Origin: CAZWES01 sp964632395
GTDB taxonomy: Bacteria; Patescibacteriota; Gracilibacteria; Peribacterales; Peribacteraceae
Direction of reading: 5' to 3'
DNA length: 64,000 bases
Assembly: GCA_964632395.1 (NCBI GenBank)
Contig: CAZWES010000003.1
Coordinates: forward strand, 4,049-68,048
Part shown: piece after piece, positions 25,189 through 33,934 of the stretch
Layout: each line of letters starts with the position of its first letter
How positions within the stretch are numbered: position 1 is the stretch's first letter
Translations under genes and position numbers: made by a program
Notes under the pieces: generated by a model
Told to the model about the DNA's origin: nothing
Seen by the model: only the letters and a program-made list of their open reading frames with translations
The model's database searches: none

Positions 25189-26094
25189 ATGTCATTCTCC
25201 ATCACTAAAAACACCCGCCTTTGGTTCGCGCTCTCCATCACACTTGTTTTGGCTTCCGTTGTTCTTCTTATCTACCCTGGGCTTAAGCTCGGGATTGACT
25301 TCACCGGTGGCACGCTCATAGAGCTTGCATTTGATGAGGAGGTAGAAAAGAGTGTGGTGGATGAGTCGCTAAAAACATTTGGAACAGAGGGTGAAGTTGA
25401 TCTGGGAATTCCATTTGTACTCAAAACAAGTGACGGCGGATTCATCATCCGCGTAAAAAATATTACAAATGAAGAGCACGTTGCACTGCAGGATCACTTC
25501 CGCGGGGTCATCGGCGGGTTCAATGAGAAGCGTTTTACAACCATTGGTCCAACCGTTGGTAAAACACTCAAAGTCCGTTCATTCTGGGCATTAGTTGTTG
25601 CTGCGACTGTTATGGTTCTCTACATCGCATTTGCATTTAGAAATATTCCAAGAAAATTAAGCCCATGGAGGTTTGGAATAATTGCTGTAATTGCGCTTAT
25701 TCACGATGTTTTAATCACACTTGGAGTTTTTGTGCTTCTCGGCATGTTCACGGCATTTGAGGTCAATACGCTCTTCATCTCAGCTTTACTCATCATCCTG
25801 GGATATTCCGTCAACGACACAATTGTCATTTTCGACCGCGTTCGTGAAAATGTTTTTCACCAGGATCGTGGTGAAGATTTTGCGGATGTAGCGGAGCGTG
25901 GCCTGCGCCAAAGTATTGCACGCTCGGTAAATACGTCTCTTTCGACTTTGATTCCTCTTTTTGCACTCTTCATCATGGGAGGGGAAAGCATAAGATGGTT
26001 CGTTTTGACTTTGATGGTTGGGCTTATGATTGGAACCTACTCATCACTGTTCTTGGCTACTCCTTTGTTGGTTGTATGGCGGAAGAGGTCGTAG
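25189..26094 (+). CDS. secF: Protein translocase subunit SecF
   Basis: The protein is 301 aa with six expected membrane helices and SecF blocks: GIDFTGGTLIEL after TM1, and GYSVNDTIVIFDRVREN near TM4-5. With SecD it forms the proton-driven complex that helps protein export; secD is not in the window. Upstream -10/-35 signals are not clear. The gene is followed by tig after 63 nt containing a hairpin repeat. Confidence 0.95.
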   Translation: MSFSITKNTRLWFALSITLVLASVVLLIYPGLKLGIDFTGGTLIELAFDEEVEKSVVDESLKTFGTEGEVDLGIPFVLKTSDGGFIIRVKNITNEEHVALQDHFRGVIGGFNEKRFTTIGPTVGKTLKVRSFWALVVAATVMVLYIAFAFRNIPRKLSPWRFGIIAVIALIHDVLITLGVFVLLGMFTAFEVNTLFISALLIILGYSVNDTIVIFDRVRENVFHQDRGEDFADVAERGLRQSIARSVNTSLSTLIPLFALFIMGGESIRWFVLTLMVGLMIGTYSSLFLATPLLVVWRKRS

Positions 26095-26102
26095 AAAATT
26101 TT

Positions 26103-26133
26103 TCCGCCTTCGCTCCTTCGGAGCTTCGGCGGA
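26103..26133. repeat. Hairpin repeat between secF and tig
   Basis: TCCGCC and GGCGGA flank an inner GCTCC/GGAGC stem with a TTCG-type loop. The words CTTCGCTCCTTCGG belong to a common dispersed repeat type. Confidence 0.5.
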
Positions 26134-26157
26134 CAGGCAATTTTCAATCTTCAAAAC

Positions 26158-27063
26158 ATGCGTATTACCATTGAAAAGCTCAGCGAATCCCGAAAACAAG
26201 CAACAATCATCCTTGATGATGAGGTCGTAAAAAAACGTGGAGCAGAAGCTATTTCCGAGCTTGGTCGTGATATCAAAATAAAAGGCTTCCGTCCGGGGAA
26301 AGCGCCTTTGGAAAAGCTTAAAGAGCGAATTCCCGAGGATCAGATTCACGAGTCCGTGATTCAAAAAGAAATGCCGTCGATCATGGAAAAAATTATGAAG
26401 GAGCACGAGCTCAATCCAATCATCCGTCCGCGGGTTGCTTTGAAGAGTGTCAGCCCCATGACTCTGGAGGTTGTTATTGTTGAGGAGCCTGGGGTTAAGG
26501 TCGATGTGAGGAAGTTGAAGGGGGAGGTTAAGAAGATAAAAGTAGATGGGGACGGGGACAGGGACGGGGACAGGGACAGGGACAAGGGCGGAAAAAATGA
26601 GGAATCAAAAGAAGTAAAGGAAGCTGAGGAGAGGCAGAAGCGGGATCATGAAATTCTCAAATTAGTTGCGAAGCATACAGAGGTGGAGCTTGCGCCGGAG
26701 TTGATTGATGATGAGGCGCAGGGGCTTATAGAAGATCATGCGAAAAAACTTGCTCAGTATGGAATTGCTTTTGAAGATTGGCTTAAGCAACAAAATAAGT
26801 CTGTGCCTGATTTATTCAACGAGATGCGGCCGATGGCAGAGGAGCGCTTGAAAATACGTTTTGGGATGAATCACTTGATCAAAGAGTGGAAAATTGACGT
26901 TACTGATGAAGAAATGGGTGAAGCCATCAAAGAATTATTAGCTCCACTAAAAAACGTCAAGCATGAAGAGCTAGAACAAATGTACAAACCGGGCGGGCGG
27001 TTGTACGAACAGTTCAAGCAGCAAAAGAAAGTCGAAAAAGTGATGGAGAAAATTATGCCCTGA
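26158..27063 (+). CDS. tig: Trigger factor lacking the PPIase domain
   Basis: The protein is 301 aa, against about 430 usual. The ribosome-binding domain is complete with the signature GFRPGKAP (residues 43-50). The sequence then passes from VEEPGVKVDVRKLKGEVKKI through a low-complexity DGDGDRDGDRDRDKGG linker straight into the C-terminal helical arm domain (ELAPELIDDEAQGLIEDH). The FKBP-like PPIase domain is absent. The linker comes from a GGGACA-type hexamer repeat (26547-26590). It is a nascent-chain chaperone at the exit tunnel. Its end overlaps the convergent RSH gene by 11 nt. Confidence 0.93.
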   Translation: MRITIEKLSESRKQATIILDDEVVKKRGAEAISELGRDIKIKGFRPGKAPLEKLKERIPEDQIHESVIQKEMPSIMEKIMKEHELNPIIRPRVALKSVSPMTLEVVIVEEPGVKVDVRKLKGEVKKIKVDGDGDRDGDRDRDKGGKNEESKEVKEAEERQKRDHEILKLVAKHTEVELAPELIDDEAQGLIEDHAKKLAQYGIAFEDWLKQQNKSVPDLFNEMRPMAEERLKIRFGMNHLIKEWKIDVTDEEMGEAIKELLAPLKNVKHEELEQMYKPGGRLYEQFKQQKKVEKVMEKIMP

Positions 27064-28492
27064 CTCTCTCTTCACGAAAGTATGAGCGCAACTTCTGGCG
27101 GGCATGCTTTGTTTTAACAACCTGTGTCCATTGCTCAGATGGCTTTGGCCTGTTCCATGTGTGCACATCAACAACATCTCCATTTTCGAGTTGGTAATCA
27201 ATCGGAGCAATTTTTCCATTGACGAGTGAATGCCTGTATCGCAGCCCTATATCAGAGTGAACACGGAAAGCGAAATCAAGAGGCGTTGCACTTTTCCTTA
27301 GTTCTATAACATCACCTTTTGGCGTAAGAACATAAATTCGATCGGCGATTTCGTCCCCGTCTATTTCTTCATCTTCATTTTTTCCCTCACCAAGTTCTGT
27401 GAGCTTATCAAGGCGCCGTTTCCATGCGGTACCAATAACTTGTGTCTGTGAACCGTGTTCTTTGTAATTCCAGTGTGCGGCGATTCCGTATTCTGCTTCT
27501 TCATCCATTCCTTTTGTCCTTATCTGAATTTCTACAGGAAAAGATTGATCCACCTCACTCACGCCCAGTACGGTTGTGTGCAAAGATTGGTAGCCGTTTG
27601 GTTTTGGCATTGCAATGTAATCTTTCATCCTGTGCGCAATGGGGCGGAACCGTTTGTGTATCAATCCAAGCGTGCGATAACAATCCTCTTCTGTTTCCAC
27701 CAGGATGCGGATTCCAAAAAGATCATTTAAGTCGTTCGGACTAGATACCCCCTTGCGGTGAATTTTGCGGAATATGCTGTAGGGATGTTTAAGGCGAGTG
27801 ACAATATTTGATGGAATATTTTCTTCCTTGAGGATGGAGTCGATCAGGCTTTTACCTTCATCCAGGTGTGACCTGTGAATTTTCATCAATTCCGCAGTAG
27901 ATCTACCAAGATCTTCGGCATCTTCCGGATACAAAAAAGAAAATGCCATGGTCTCCAGGTCATACTTGAGTGCGTAAATTCCAAGCCTTGCGCAAATCGG
28001 CCCGAATATTTCCAGCGATTCACGTGCTACAAGACTCCTTTCTTTTTTGTCCAGAATGTCGCCACGCTTTAACAAAATAAGTGTGTTGTGTAGAGCTATA
28101 AGTAGCACCCTAATATCTTTAGAAAATGTGATCACCATTCTTTTAAGTTGGTGCAGAGTCCTTTTTGGAGTTATGCCACATTCGCCTTCCAGCATAGAGA
28201 GGGTTGCAATTGTTGTGCGAACATCTTTGCCGAATCGTGCCTCAATTTCTTCCAGGCTCCCGAGCTTGTTTGCACATTGCAGAATGCACACAATAAGTGT
28301 GTGAGCATCGGGCTTTCTGGGCATCAATAAAGTTGCAACCTCCGTTACATAATCAAAGCAGCTGTCTCCCCTATGGCAATCGCAATCATCATAAAAGCCA
28401 AGTGCCATTTCTAGGGCATCTTCGATGTCGCGGATGTCTTCCGCTGGAAGATATTTCTTCGTCTCTTCGATGATGGATATTTTCTTAGACAT
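27053..28492 (-). CDS. relA: RelA/SpoT family (p)ppGpp synthetase with degenerate hydrolase domain
   Basis: The protein is 479 aa. The synthetase domain is intact (RLKHPYSIFRKIHRKG, KDYIAMPKPNGYQSLHTTV, EIQIRTKGMDEEAEYGIAAHWNYK), and a TGS domain follows (RIYVLTPKGDVIEL). In the N-terminal HD domain the usual LLHDVVED is replaced by ILQCANKL, and the later ADRLHN by LIALHN, so hydrolase activity is probably lost. The C-terminal ACT region of long RSH proteins is missing. The start at 28492 is chosen by a TATTAT hexamer (28503-28508). Confidence 0.9.
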   Translation of the reverse strand: MSKKISIIEETKKYLPAEDIRDIEDALEMALGFYDDCDCHRGDSCFDYVTEVATLLMPRKPDAHTLIVCILQCANKLGSLEEIEARFGKDVRTTIATLSMLEGECGITPKRTLHQLKRMVITFSKDIRVLLIALHNTLILLKRGDILDKKERSLVARESLEIFGPICARLGIYALKYDLETMAFSFLYPEDAEDLGRSTAELMKIHRSHLDEGKSLIDSILKEENIPSNIVTRLKHPYSIFRKIHRKGVSSPNDLNDLFGIRILVETEEDCYRTLGLIHKRFRPIAHRMKDYIAMPKPNGYQSLHTTVLGVSEVDQSFPVEIQIRTKGMDEEAEYGIAAHWNYKEHGSQTQVIGTAWKRRLDKLTELGEGKNEDEEIDGDEIADRIYVLTPKGDVIELRKSATPLDFAFRVHSDIGLRYRHSLVNGKIAPIDYQLENGDVVDVHTWNRPKPSEQWTQVVKTKHARQKLRSYFREERVRA

Positions 28493-28586
28493 TGGAATTG
28501 GCATAATAGCACATGTTGCAATATTTTTCTGTAAATAAAGTTGCAAGATAATCTCATATTACAGAAAAGTGCGTTACACTGGCTGT

Positions 28587-29405
28587 ATGCTTGGTGTCTT
28601 CGATTCCGGCGCGGGGGGATTGACAGTGCTTAGTGCCATTCGCAACAGGCTTCCGGAACTCTCTATCACTTATCTCGGTGATAGTGCAAGAACGCCGTAT
28701 GGGAATCAAAGTCGCGAAGTGGTTACACGAAACACCAAAGAGTGTTGTCAGTTCCTTTTTGATCGCGGATGTAATTTGATAATACTTGCATGCAACACAG
28801 CATCTGCTGACACGTTGCGTGAGTTGCAATGCGAATGGCTTCCAAAAATGAGAGAGGGGATGAAAAAAAATGTGAATGTAATCGGCGTCATACGTCCTCT
28901 TGCAGAAGAAGCAGCATCTCAAACGAAAAATAATTGTATTGGAGTGGTTGGGACGAGGAGTACGGTTGAGTCTGAAGTGTATGTGAAAGAATTTGAGAAG
29001 CTAAATCCTGCGATTCGTGTTGTTCAACAATCATGTCCATTACTTGTTCCGCTTGTTGAGGAGGGGTGGGTGAAAAAACCGGAAACCAGGCGAGTTGTTC
29101 GTGGATATCTTCAGTCCATAAAAAGCAGTAATCCAGATGTTCTAATTCTTGGTTGCACGCATTACGAAGCGCTTCATGCACTCTTCCGTCAAAAGATGGG
29201 AAAGCGATGCAAAGTGCTTCACTCGCCATCAGTCGTTGCAGAAAAGTTGGGTGACTATCTCGAGCAACATCCAGAATATGAAATTGAGCGCTCAGGCGAA
29301 CTCAGATTTTTGACAACGGGTGACCCTGTTCGATTTGCCGAGATCGGGTCAAGATTCTACGGAGAGAAGATTTTGGGAGCGGAAAAGGTAGAAATCCCTT
29401 GCTAA
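28587..29405 (+). CDS. murI: Glutamate racemase
   Basis: The protein is 272 aa. The two catalytic cysteines lie in LACNTASADTL and LGCTHYEAL; the N-terminal GVFDSGAGGLTVL and PYG are family signatures. It supplies D-glutamate for peptidoglycan. A TACACT hexamer (28575-28580) ends 6 nt before the ATG at 28587, so the start and leaderless status are clear. Divergent to the RSH gene with about 95 nt between them. Confidence 0.95.
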   Translation: MLGVFDSGAGGLTVLSAIRNRLPELSITYLGDSARTPYGNQSREVVTRNTKECCQFLFDRGCNLIILACNTASADTLRELQCEWLPKMREGMKKNVNVIGVIRPLAEEAASQTKNNCIGVVGTRSTVESEVYVKEFEKLNPAIRVVQQSCPLLVPLVEEGWVKKPETRRVVRGYLQSIKSSNPDVLILGCTHYEALHALFRQKMGKRCKVLHSPSVVAEKLGDYLEQHPEYEIERSGELRFLTTGDPVRFAEIGSRFYGEKILGAEKVEIPC

Positions 29406-29458
29406 GGGTGTTTTTTGGTGTTAGAGTCTCTTGCCGGTATCTCGTAAACCTAAAAATT

Positions 29459-29725
29459 ATGCTCGCACGAACCGCCAAGAAAAAACTCATAGGCAAGCAT
29501 CAGTCGCATAAGAAGGACACAGGGTCGCCTCAGGTGCAGGTTGCGATCCTCTCAGAAGAGATCAGCATGCTAGTTGAGCACCTCCAGGAGCACCCGAAGG
29601 ATGAATCCGCACGTCGTGGGCTTCTTGGAAAAGTGGCTCAGAGACGAAAGATCCTGAATCACCTTAGAATGAATGATCCGGGGATGTATCAGGATGTGGT
29701 TACGGCGAATAAGTTGAAGAAGTAA
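29459..29725 (+). CDS. rpsO: 30S ribosomal protein S15
   Basis: The protein is 88 aa: MLARTAKKKLIGKHQSHKKD then TGSPQVQVAILSEEI, the S15 core that binds the 16S central domain. Length is typical. The frame open to 29399 is not coding upstream of the ATG. A dispersed repeat starts right after the stop codon. Confidence 0.96.
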   Translation: MLARTAKKKLIGKHQSHKKDTGSPQVQVAILSEEISMLVEHLQEHPKDESARRGLLGKVAQRRKILNHLRMNDPGMYQDVVTANKLKK

Positions 29726-29803
29726 CCGGCTTCGCGGTGTTCTAGTGGTTTTGTATTTACTCACTTGGTGTTTTCGCATATTGGCGATCCCGCTACGCCG
29801 GGT
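29726..29803. repeat. Dispersed two-block repeat, copy 1
   Basis: Block A CCGGCTTCGCGG (29726-29737) and block B TTGGCGATCCCGCTACGCCG (29781-29800) lie about 45 bp apart. Other copies are at 53544-53620 and 63596-63674. Confidence 0.7.
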
Positions 29804-29849
29804 TATTTTCAGATGACAATGTGCACCCGTACCGGTACAATGGTGAGCC

Positions 29850-30146
29850 ATGTCGCCCCCCAGTCGTTTTCGGGATCTCTATGAACTCTTTTCCTCCGTC
29901 AAATCGGCAAAGGAGGCAGAAGCGCTGCTTAAGGATATTCTGACGCCTCAGGAGCTCGATTCCGTTGCAGAGCGCTGGCAGCTCATAAAAATGCTTGATG
30001 AGGGTGTCCCGCAGCGCGAAATTGCCAAGAAGCTCGGAATTTCCATAAGCAAGATAACTCGAGGTTCCAGGATGATGCAGTACGGTAGCGGGGGGTTTGA
30101 GATGTTTTTGCGGAAAATGGGGAAAAAAGTGGGAAAAAGGGGTTGA
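29850..30146 (+). CDS. TrpR/YerC-family DNA-binding regulator
   Basis: The protein is 98 aa. LLKDILTPQELDSVAERWQLIKMLDEGVPQREIAKKLGISISKITRGSRMMQYG is a full TrpR/YerC/YecD helix-turn-helix unit. A TACAAT hexamer (29836-29841) lies 8 nt before the ATG. In CPR genomes such proteins are common, but the ligand is unknown. No tryptophan genes are adjacent; trpS is 15 kb away. Confidence 0.88.
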   Translation: MSPPSRFRDLYELFSSVKSAKEAEALLKDILTPQELDSVAERWQLIKMLDEGVPQREIAKKLGISISKITRGSRMMQYGSGGFEMFLRKMGKKVGKRG

Positions 30147-30182
30147 CGGGGAGGGGAGTGGTGTGTAATGGTGTAGCGGTAC

Positions 30183-30509
30183 ATGGTTACATCTTCTGCA
30201 GAGCTGGCCAAGGATAATGATTTACTAGTAAAGGTGTTTACACCTTCTGGGTGCGATGAGCATCGTGTAATGCAATCTATGCTTAGATATCAAATTCTTG
30301 ATATCTTGAATGCCAGTGGTATTGCATCAGAAGTACAATTTCGAATTTTAAATCAGGGGAATCTTGGTAATCATTATTCCTTTAGAGAAGGAGAAGGTGG
30401 GTTTGATGAGGATAGTGTGATGGTTGTTATAAGTAATGGATCGAGTGTTAAAAGTGAAGGAGGTGCAGTAGTTCGATTTGGGGGAGGTAGCGGATGGCAA
30501 GAAGGCTAA
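30183..30509 (+). CDS. Hypothetical small protein
   Basis: The protein is 108 aa with no recognised domain; the C-terminus is Gly/Ser-rich (FGGGSGWQEG). The start is the ATG at 30183, 37 nt after the regulator gene. It may be in the same transcript. Confidence 0.5.
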   Translation: MVTSSAELAKDNDLLVKVFTPSGCDEHRVMQSMLRYQILDILNASGIASEVQFRILNQGNLGNHYSFREGEGGFDEDSVMVVISNGSSVKSEGGAVVRFGGGSGWQEG

Positions 30510-30602
30510 GAGCGGAGTGCTTTGGTGATTTTGCAAGTCAGCAGTGTGCTCCGATTGTTGCGGAGTGTTTTTTGTGTGCGAAGAGTGTGCAGGTGTTTCG
30601 TC

Positions 30603-30685
30603 GTCGTAGAGACGCCTGACCTACCATGTGGAACTCCCAGCAAGATAGAATTGGATGGTAGCAAATGCAGAGGGGAGGGCGTCTC
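30603..30685. repeat. REP repeat left of the RAYT gene
   Basis: The element is palindromic: GAGACGCC near the left end pairs with GGGCGTCTC at the right end. GGATGGTAG is an inner partner of CTACCAT. Confidence 0.75.
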
Positions 30686-30751
30686 ATCGGAGAAAATAAC
30701 CCGCACAAAGAACCTCCAGCACACAAGGTAAATGCGTTACAATATCCGCCC

Positions 30752-31276
30752 ATGGCGGGTTTCCCCAGTGCCGACAATCTTTTGTACAAAGGCAAATACC
30801 GCATCCCATCAGCAAGACTCAAGGATTGGGATTACGCATCGGAAGGTTATTATTACGTTACGATCTGTACCAAAGACAGGAGATGCCTATTCGGCAATGT
30901 TGTGGAAATAAAAGAGGAGCCAGGGGCTATCATTAAACTCTCGGATGCAGGAAAAATATTGGAAAAGTGCTGGCTCCGCATTCCTAAAAAATATCCTAAT
31001 GTATCCCTGGATACTTTTCAGATAATGCCTAATCACTTGCACGGGCTTATTTTTATTGAGGAGCGGATAGAAGATGTGACGCTCGGGCTTTTGATGAATC
31101 AATTTAAAGCATCATGCACAAGTAAAGTCCGTATGACTGGATGTAAAGAATTTGAATGGCAGTCTAGATTTCATGATCACATCGTTCGCAACGAAAAGGA
31201 TCTTGAACGCATACGCAGGTATATCGAATGCAATCCGATTATGTGGATTGCTGGTGAGGATGAAGAGCAGAGATAA
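30752..31276 (+). CDS. REP-associated tyrosine transposase (RAYT, Y1_Tnp/IS200-like)
   Basis: The protein is 174 aa. The HUH-type motif is in QIMPNHLHGLIFI, and the catalytic Tyr in RIRRYIECNP. The N-terminal YYYVTICTKDRRCLFG is a standard RAYT signature. It nicks and mobilises REP hairpins in single-stranded form. Start at 30752: TACAAT (30738-30743) ends 8 nt before. It has kept its full length and looks active. Confidence 0.93.
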   Translation: MAGFPSADNLLYKGKYRIPSARLKDWDYASEGYYYVTICTKDRRCLFGNVVEIKEEPGAIIKLSDAGKILEKCWLRIPKKYPNVSLDTFQIMPNHLHGLIFIEERIEDVTLGLLMNQFKASCTSKVRMTGCKEFEWQSRFHDHIVRNEKDLERIRRYIECNPIMWIAGEDEEQR

Positions 31277-31311
31277 TTTTGCTGGACGTGGTTTCGACTG
31301 CCACTTCCTCC

Positions 31312-31396
31312 GTAGAGACGCCCTCCCCGCTGCATTCAGTTCCACTTGGTTTTCGTCATATTTTTTTGCACCGAGTAGGTCGGGCGTCTCTACGAC
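31312..31396. repeat. REP repeat right of the RAYT gene
   Basis: Inverse partner of the left REP. The terminal arms GTAGAGACGCC and GGGCGTCTCTAC can pair within the element. Confidence 0.75.
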
Positions 31397-31625
31397 GTCA
31401 TGGCACCTCTTCGGCAAAGCATTTTTCCTGATAATTCGCTTCCTCTCCCATCCAATCTGTCCTATACTGCACTCAGCTCCTTTCTTCCACTGCAAGACTC
31501 TTACTTGGGTTTACGTTCTACTCTTCCTGCTCAGGGCAACAATGAAGGTTGGAATGTGAATCCATCTACGTAAGATCTTCAAGTGTGTGAGGAAGGGATA
31601 TTTCTATCCTTTCTCCATTTCCGTT
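31397..31625 (+). promoter_or_regulatory. pnp upstream region with long leader
   Basis: A TATACT hexamer (31463-31468) is the best -10 candidate, about 155 nt before the pnp start; no good -35. The long leader contrasts with the leaderless pattern elsewhere. In other bacteria pnp leaders are autoregulated; no clear hairpin could be confirmed here. Confidence 0.35.
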
Positions 31626-33926
31626 ATGTCAAAATCACAGACCGCAGCGTTTGCTGCACAAAAACCCTTCGACTCAGGCGGCACGGCCGCCTTCGCTCAG
31701 GACAGGGAATACACCCTCGAGCTTGGCGACAAGCCGCTTGTAGTCCGAACAGGTATGTTCGCGAACCAGGCAAATGCCACAACGCTTTGTCAGATTGGTG
31801 AAACCGTCTGTATGGGCAACTGCACAGTTTCTTCCAGAGCGCGTGAGGGTGTCAACTTCCTTCCACTCCAGGTTGTCTACCAGGAAAAGTATTACGCCGG
31901 TGGAAAAATTGCAGGATCCAGGTTCCGAAAGCGTGAAGGACGCCCTGCAGATAATTATGTGCTGATGGGCAGAGTTGTTGATCGCGGGCTTAGGCCGATG
32001 TTGCCGAAGCACCTGCGTCGTGATATTCAGGTTTTCTGCACAGTTCTTTCATATGACTTTGAGAATGAACACGATGTTGCATCTTCAAATGCTGCGAACC
32101 TTGCGGTTGCGATCAGCGATTGTCCTGCGGATGGCCCTTTGGGCACCGTTCGCGTTGGAGTCATCGGCGGTGAACTCGTCCTCAATCCAACTCGCGAAGC
32201 GCGAACGAAATCAGATCTCGACATGGTACTCACGGCGTCACCGGAGAGGATTGTTATGATAGAAGCTGGTGCAAATCAAGTTCCGGAAGAGGAGGTTTTG
32301 CGAGCAATCCAGTTTGGTAAAAAATGGGCACAGAAGATTGCGAAGTTCTTTGCAGACATACAAAAGGAGATCGGCAAGCCAAAATTTGAGGTTGATCCTC
32401 CTTTTTCGCATGAGGAAGCCTCCGCATATCTTCGCGAATGGGCGATTAAAGACGTAACCAAAGCCATCAAAGAACCTATGGCCAAACTGGAGCGTCGCCA
32501 GATTTTCAACGAATTCATAAATGGTGCAGAGGAAAAACTTACGGAGAAGTTCGGCAAGGTTCCACCTGAAGGCAATGAAGAACTCGAAGAGCTCTACAAA
32601 AACACATCCGATCTAATGGACAAAATAATAAAGACAGAAGTCAGACGTCTTGTTCTTGAAGAAGGCCTGAGAATGAGTTCCAGAAAGGTTGATGAAATTC
32701 GTCCGATTGGTGCAATGGTTGATGTTCTACCAAACTTTGTTCACGGATCAGGGCTTTTCCAGCGAGGTGAAACTCAGGGGCTTACAACCTGTACGCTCGG
32801 CGCACCCGGCGACAAACAAATTTCCGAAGGAATGGAAGGGGAGTACAAACAGCGTTACATGCACCACTACAACTTCCCACCTTTCTCTGTTGGTGAAACT
32901 TCCAACCGTCTATTTGTTGGGAATCGCGAGATTGGTCATGGGTGTCTTGCGCAAAAAGGTCTTACACCCGTGCTCCCGAGTGAGGAAGATTTCCCATACA
33001 CAATCCGCACTGTCACGGAAATTCTGGAAAGCAACGGTAGCTCCTCCATGGCCGCGACATGTGGCTCAACTCTTGCGCTGATGGCTGCAGGTGTTCCGAT
33101 CGCAGCTCCTGTTTCCGGAATTGCACTTGGTCTTATTTCTGATGAAAAGGCAGACAAGTATGTAATTCTCTCCGATTTGCAGGACGAGGAAGACTTTGGT
33201 GGAGATATGGACTTTAAAGTCACAGGAACCGAAAAGGGTGTGACTGCAATCCAGATGGATATCAAAATAAAGGGACTTCCGGATCATGTATTTGAGGAAG
33301 CACTCAAAAAGGCGCGTGATGGGCGTTTGCACATCCTAAAACAGATGCTTGCTGCAATTCCTGAGCCGCGTAAGGAGCTGAGTCCCCGCGCACCTCGCAT
33401 TGAGACCATCCAAATTGATCCGGATGACATTCGTCTCGTAATTGGAAAGGGTGGCGAAACAATCCAGAAGATAACGGGAGATCTTGGTGTGGAAGTTGAT
33501 ATAGAAGATAGCGGTCTTGTGTTCGTAACTGCTGCTGATGGTGAAGCTATGGAAAAAGCCAGAGAGTGGATTCAGGGAATTGTGGAAAAGCCCGAGGTCG
33601 GCAAGATCTACAAATCGAAGGTTGTTCGCATCATCGCCGGAGTCGGCGCAATCGTCGAGTTCCTCCATGGCAAAGATGCAATGATCCACATCAGCGAGCT
33701 CCAATGGCAGCGCACGGAAAATGTTGAGGATGTTGTGAATATGGGTGATGAGATTGATGCGCTTTGTGTGGAGTTTGATCCGCTGGAGAACAAGACGCGG
33801 CTTTCGCTAAAGCAAATGAAGCCAAGGCCGGAAGGAACTTTCGATGACCGTCCTCCCCGGGGTCCGGGTCGTGGCGGTCCTCCAAGAGGACGCGGTCCGG
33901 GGCATCCGCATAGGCATCGTCGGTAA
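31626..33926 (+). CDS. pnp: Polyribonucleotide nucleotidyltransferase
   Basis: The protein is 766 aa. It has two RNase PH-like domains (ATTLCQIGETVC; second core EILESNGSSSMAATCGSTLALMAAGVPI), a KH domain (DIRLVIGKGGETIQKI) and an S1 domain (VGKIYKSKVVRIIAGVGAIVEFL). It ends in an Arg/Gly/Pro-rich tail. It degrades RNA 3' to 5' with phosphate. Residues about 15-28 (PFDSGGTAAFAQDR) come from an in-frame palindromic insertion (31671-31712), since the usual N-terminus runs directly into the first strand. Confidence 0.96.
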   Translation: MSKSQTAAFAAQKPFDSGGTAAFAQDREYTLELGDKPLVVRTGMFANQANATTLCQIGETVCMGNCTVSSRAREGVNFLPLQVVYQEKYYAGGKIAGSRFRKREGRPADNYVLMGRVVDRGLRPMLPKHLRRDIQVFCTVLSYDFENEHDVASSNAANLAVAISDCPADGPLGTVRVGVIGGELVLNPTREARTKSDLDMVLTASPERIVMIEAGANQVPEEEVLRAIQFGKKWAQKIAKFFADIQKEIGKPKFEVDPPFSHEEASAYLREWAIKDVTKAIKEPMAKLERRQIFNEFINGAEEKLTEKFGKVPPEGNEELEELYKNTSDLMDKIIKTEVRRLVLEEGLRMSSRKVDEIRPIGAMVDVLPNFVHGSGLFQRGETQGLTTCTLGAPGDKQISEGMEGEYKQRYMHHYNFPPFSVGETSNRLFVGNREIGHGCLAQKGLTPVLPSEEDFPYTIRTVTEILESNGSSSMAATCGSTLALMAAGVPIAAPVSGIALGLISDEKADKYVILSDLQDEEDFGGDMDFKVTGTEKGVTAIQMDIKIKGLPDHVFEEALKKARDGRLHILKQMLAAIPEPRKELSPRAPRIETIQIDPDDIRLVIGKGGETIQKITGDLGVEVDIEDSGLVFVTAADGEAMEKAREWIQGIVEKPEVGKIYKSKVVRIIAGVGAIVEFLHGKDAMIHISELQWQRTENVEDVVNMGDEIDALCVEFDPLENKTRLSLKQMKPRPEGTFDDRPPRGPGRGGPPRGRGPGHPHRHRR
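31671..31712. repeat. Short palindromic insertion in the 5' end of pnp
   Basis: CTCAGGCGGC and GCCGCC plus CCTTCGACTC / TTCGCTCAGG words mark a dispersed repeat. The inner dyad is GGCGGCACGGCCGCC. The reading frame is kept. Confidence 0.55.
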
Positions 33927-33934
33927 ACGGTGTG

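Larger units (their letters stand above)
30603..31396. mobile_element. RAYT transposase gene flanked by inverted REP repeats
   Basis: The left unit (30603-30685) and right unit (31312-31396) each start and end with GTAGAGACGCC-type arms. They are inverse copies of each other: GTCGTAGAGACGCC with GGCGTCTCTACGAC, and ATGCAG-GGGAGGGCGTCTC in both. The tyrosine transposase gene lies between them. Confidence 0.85.
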
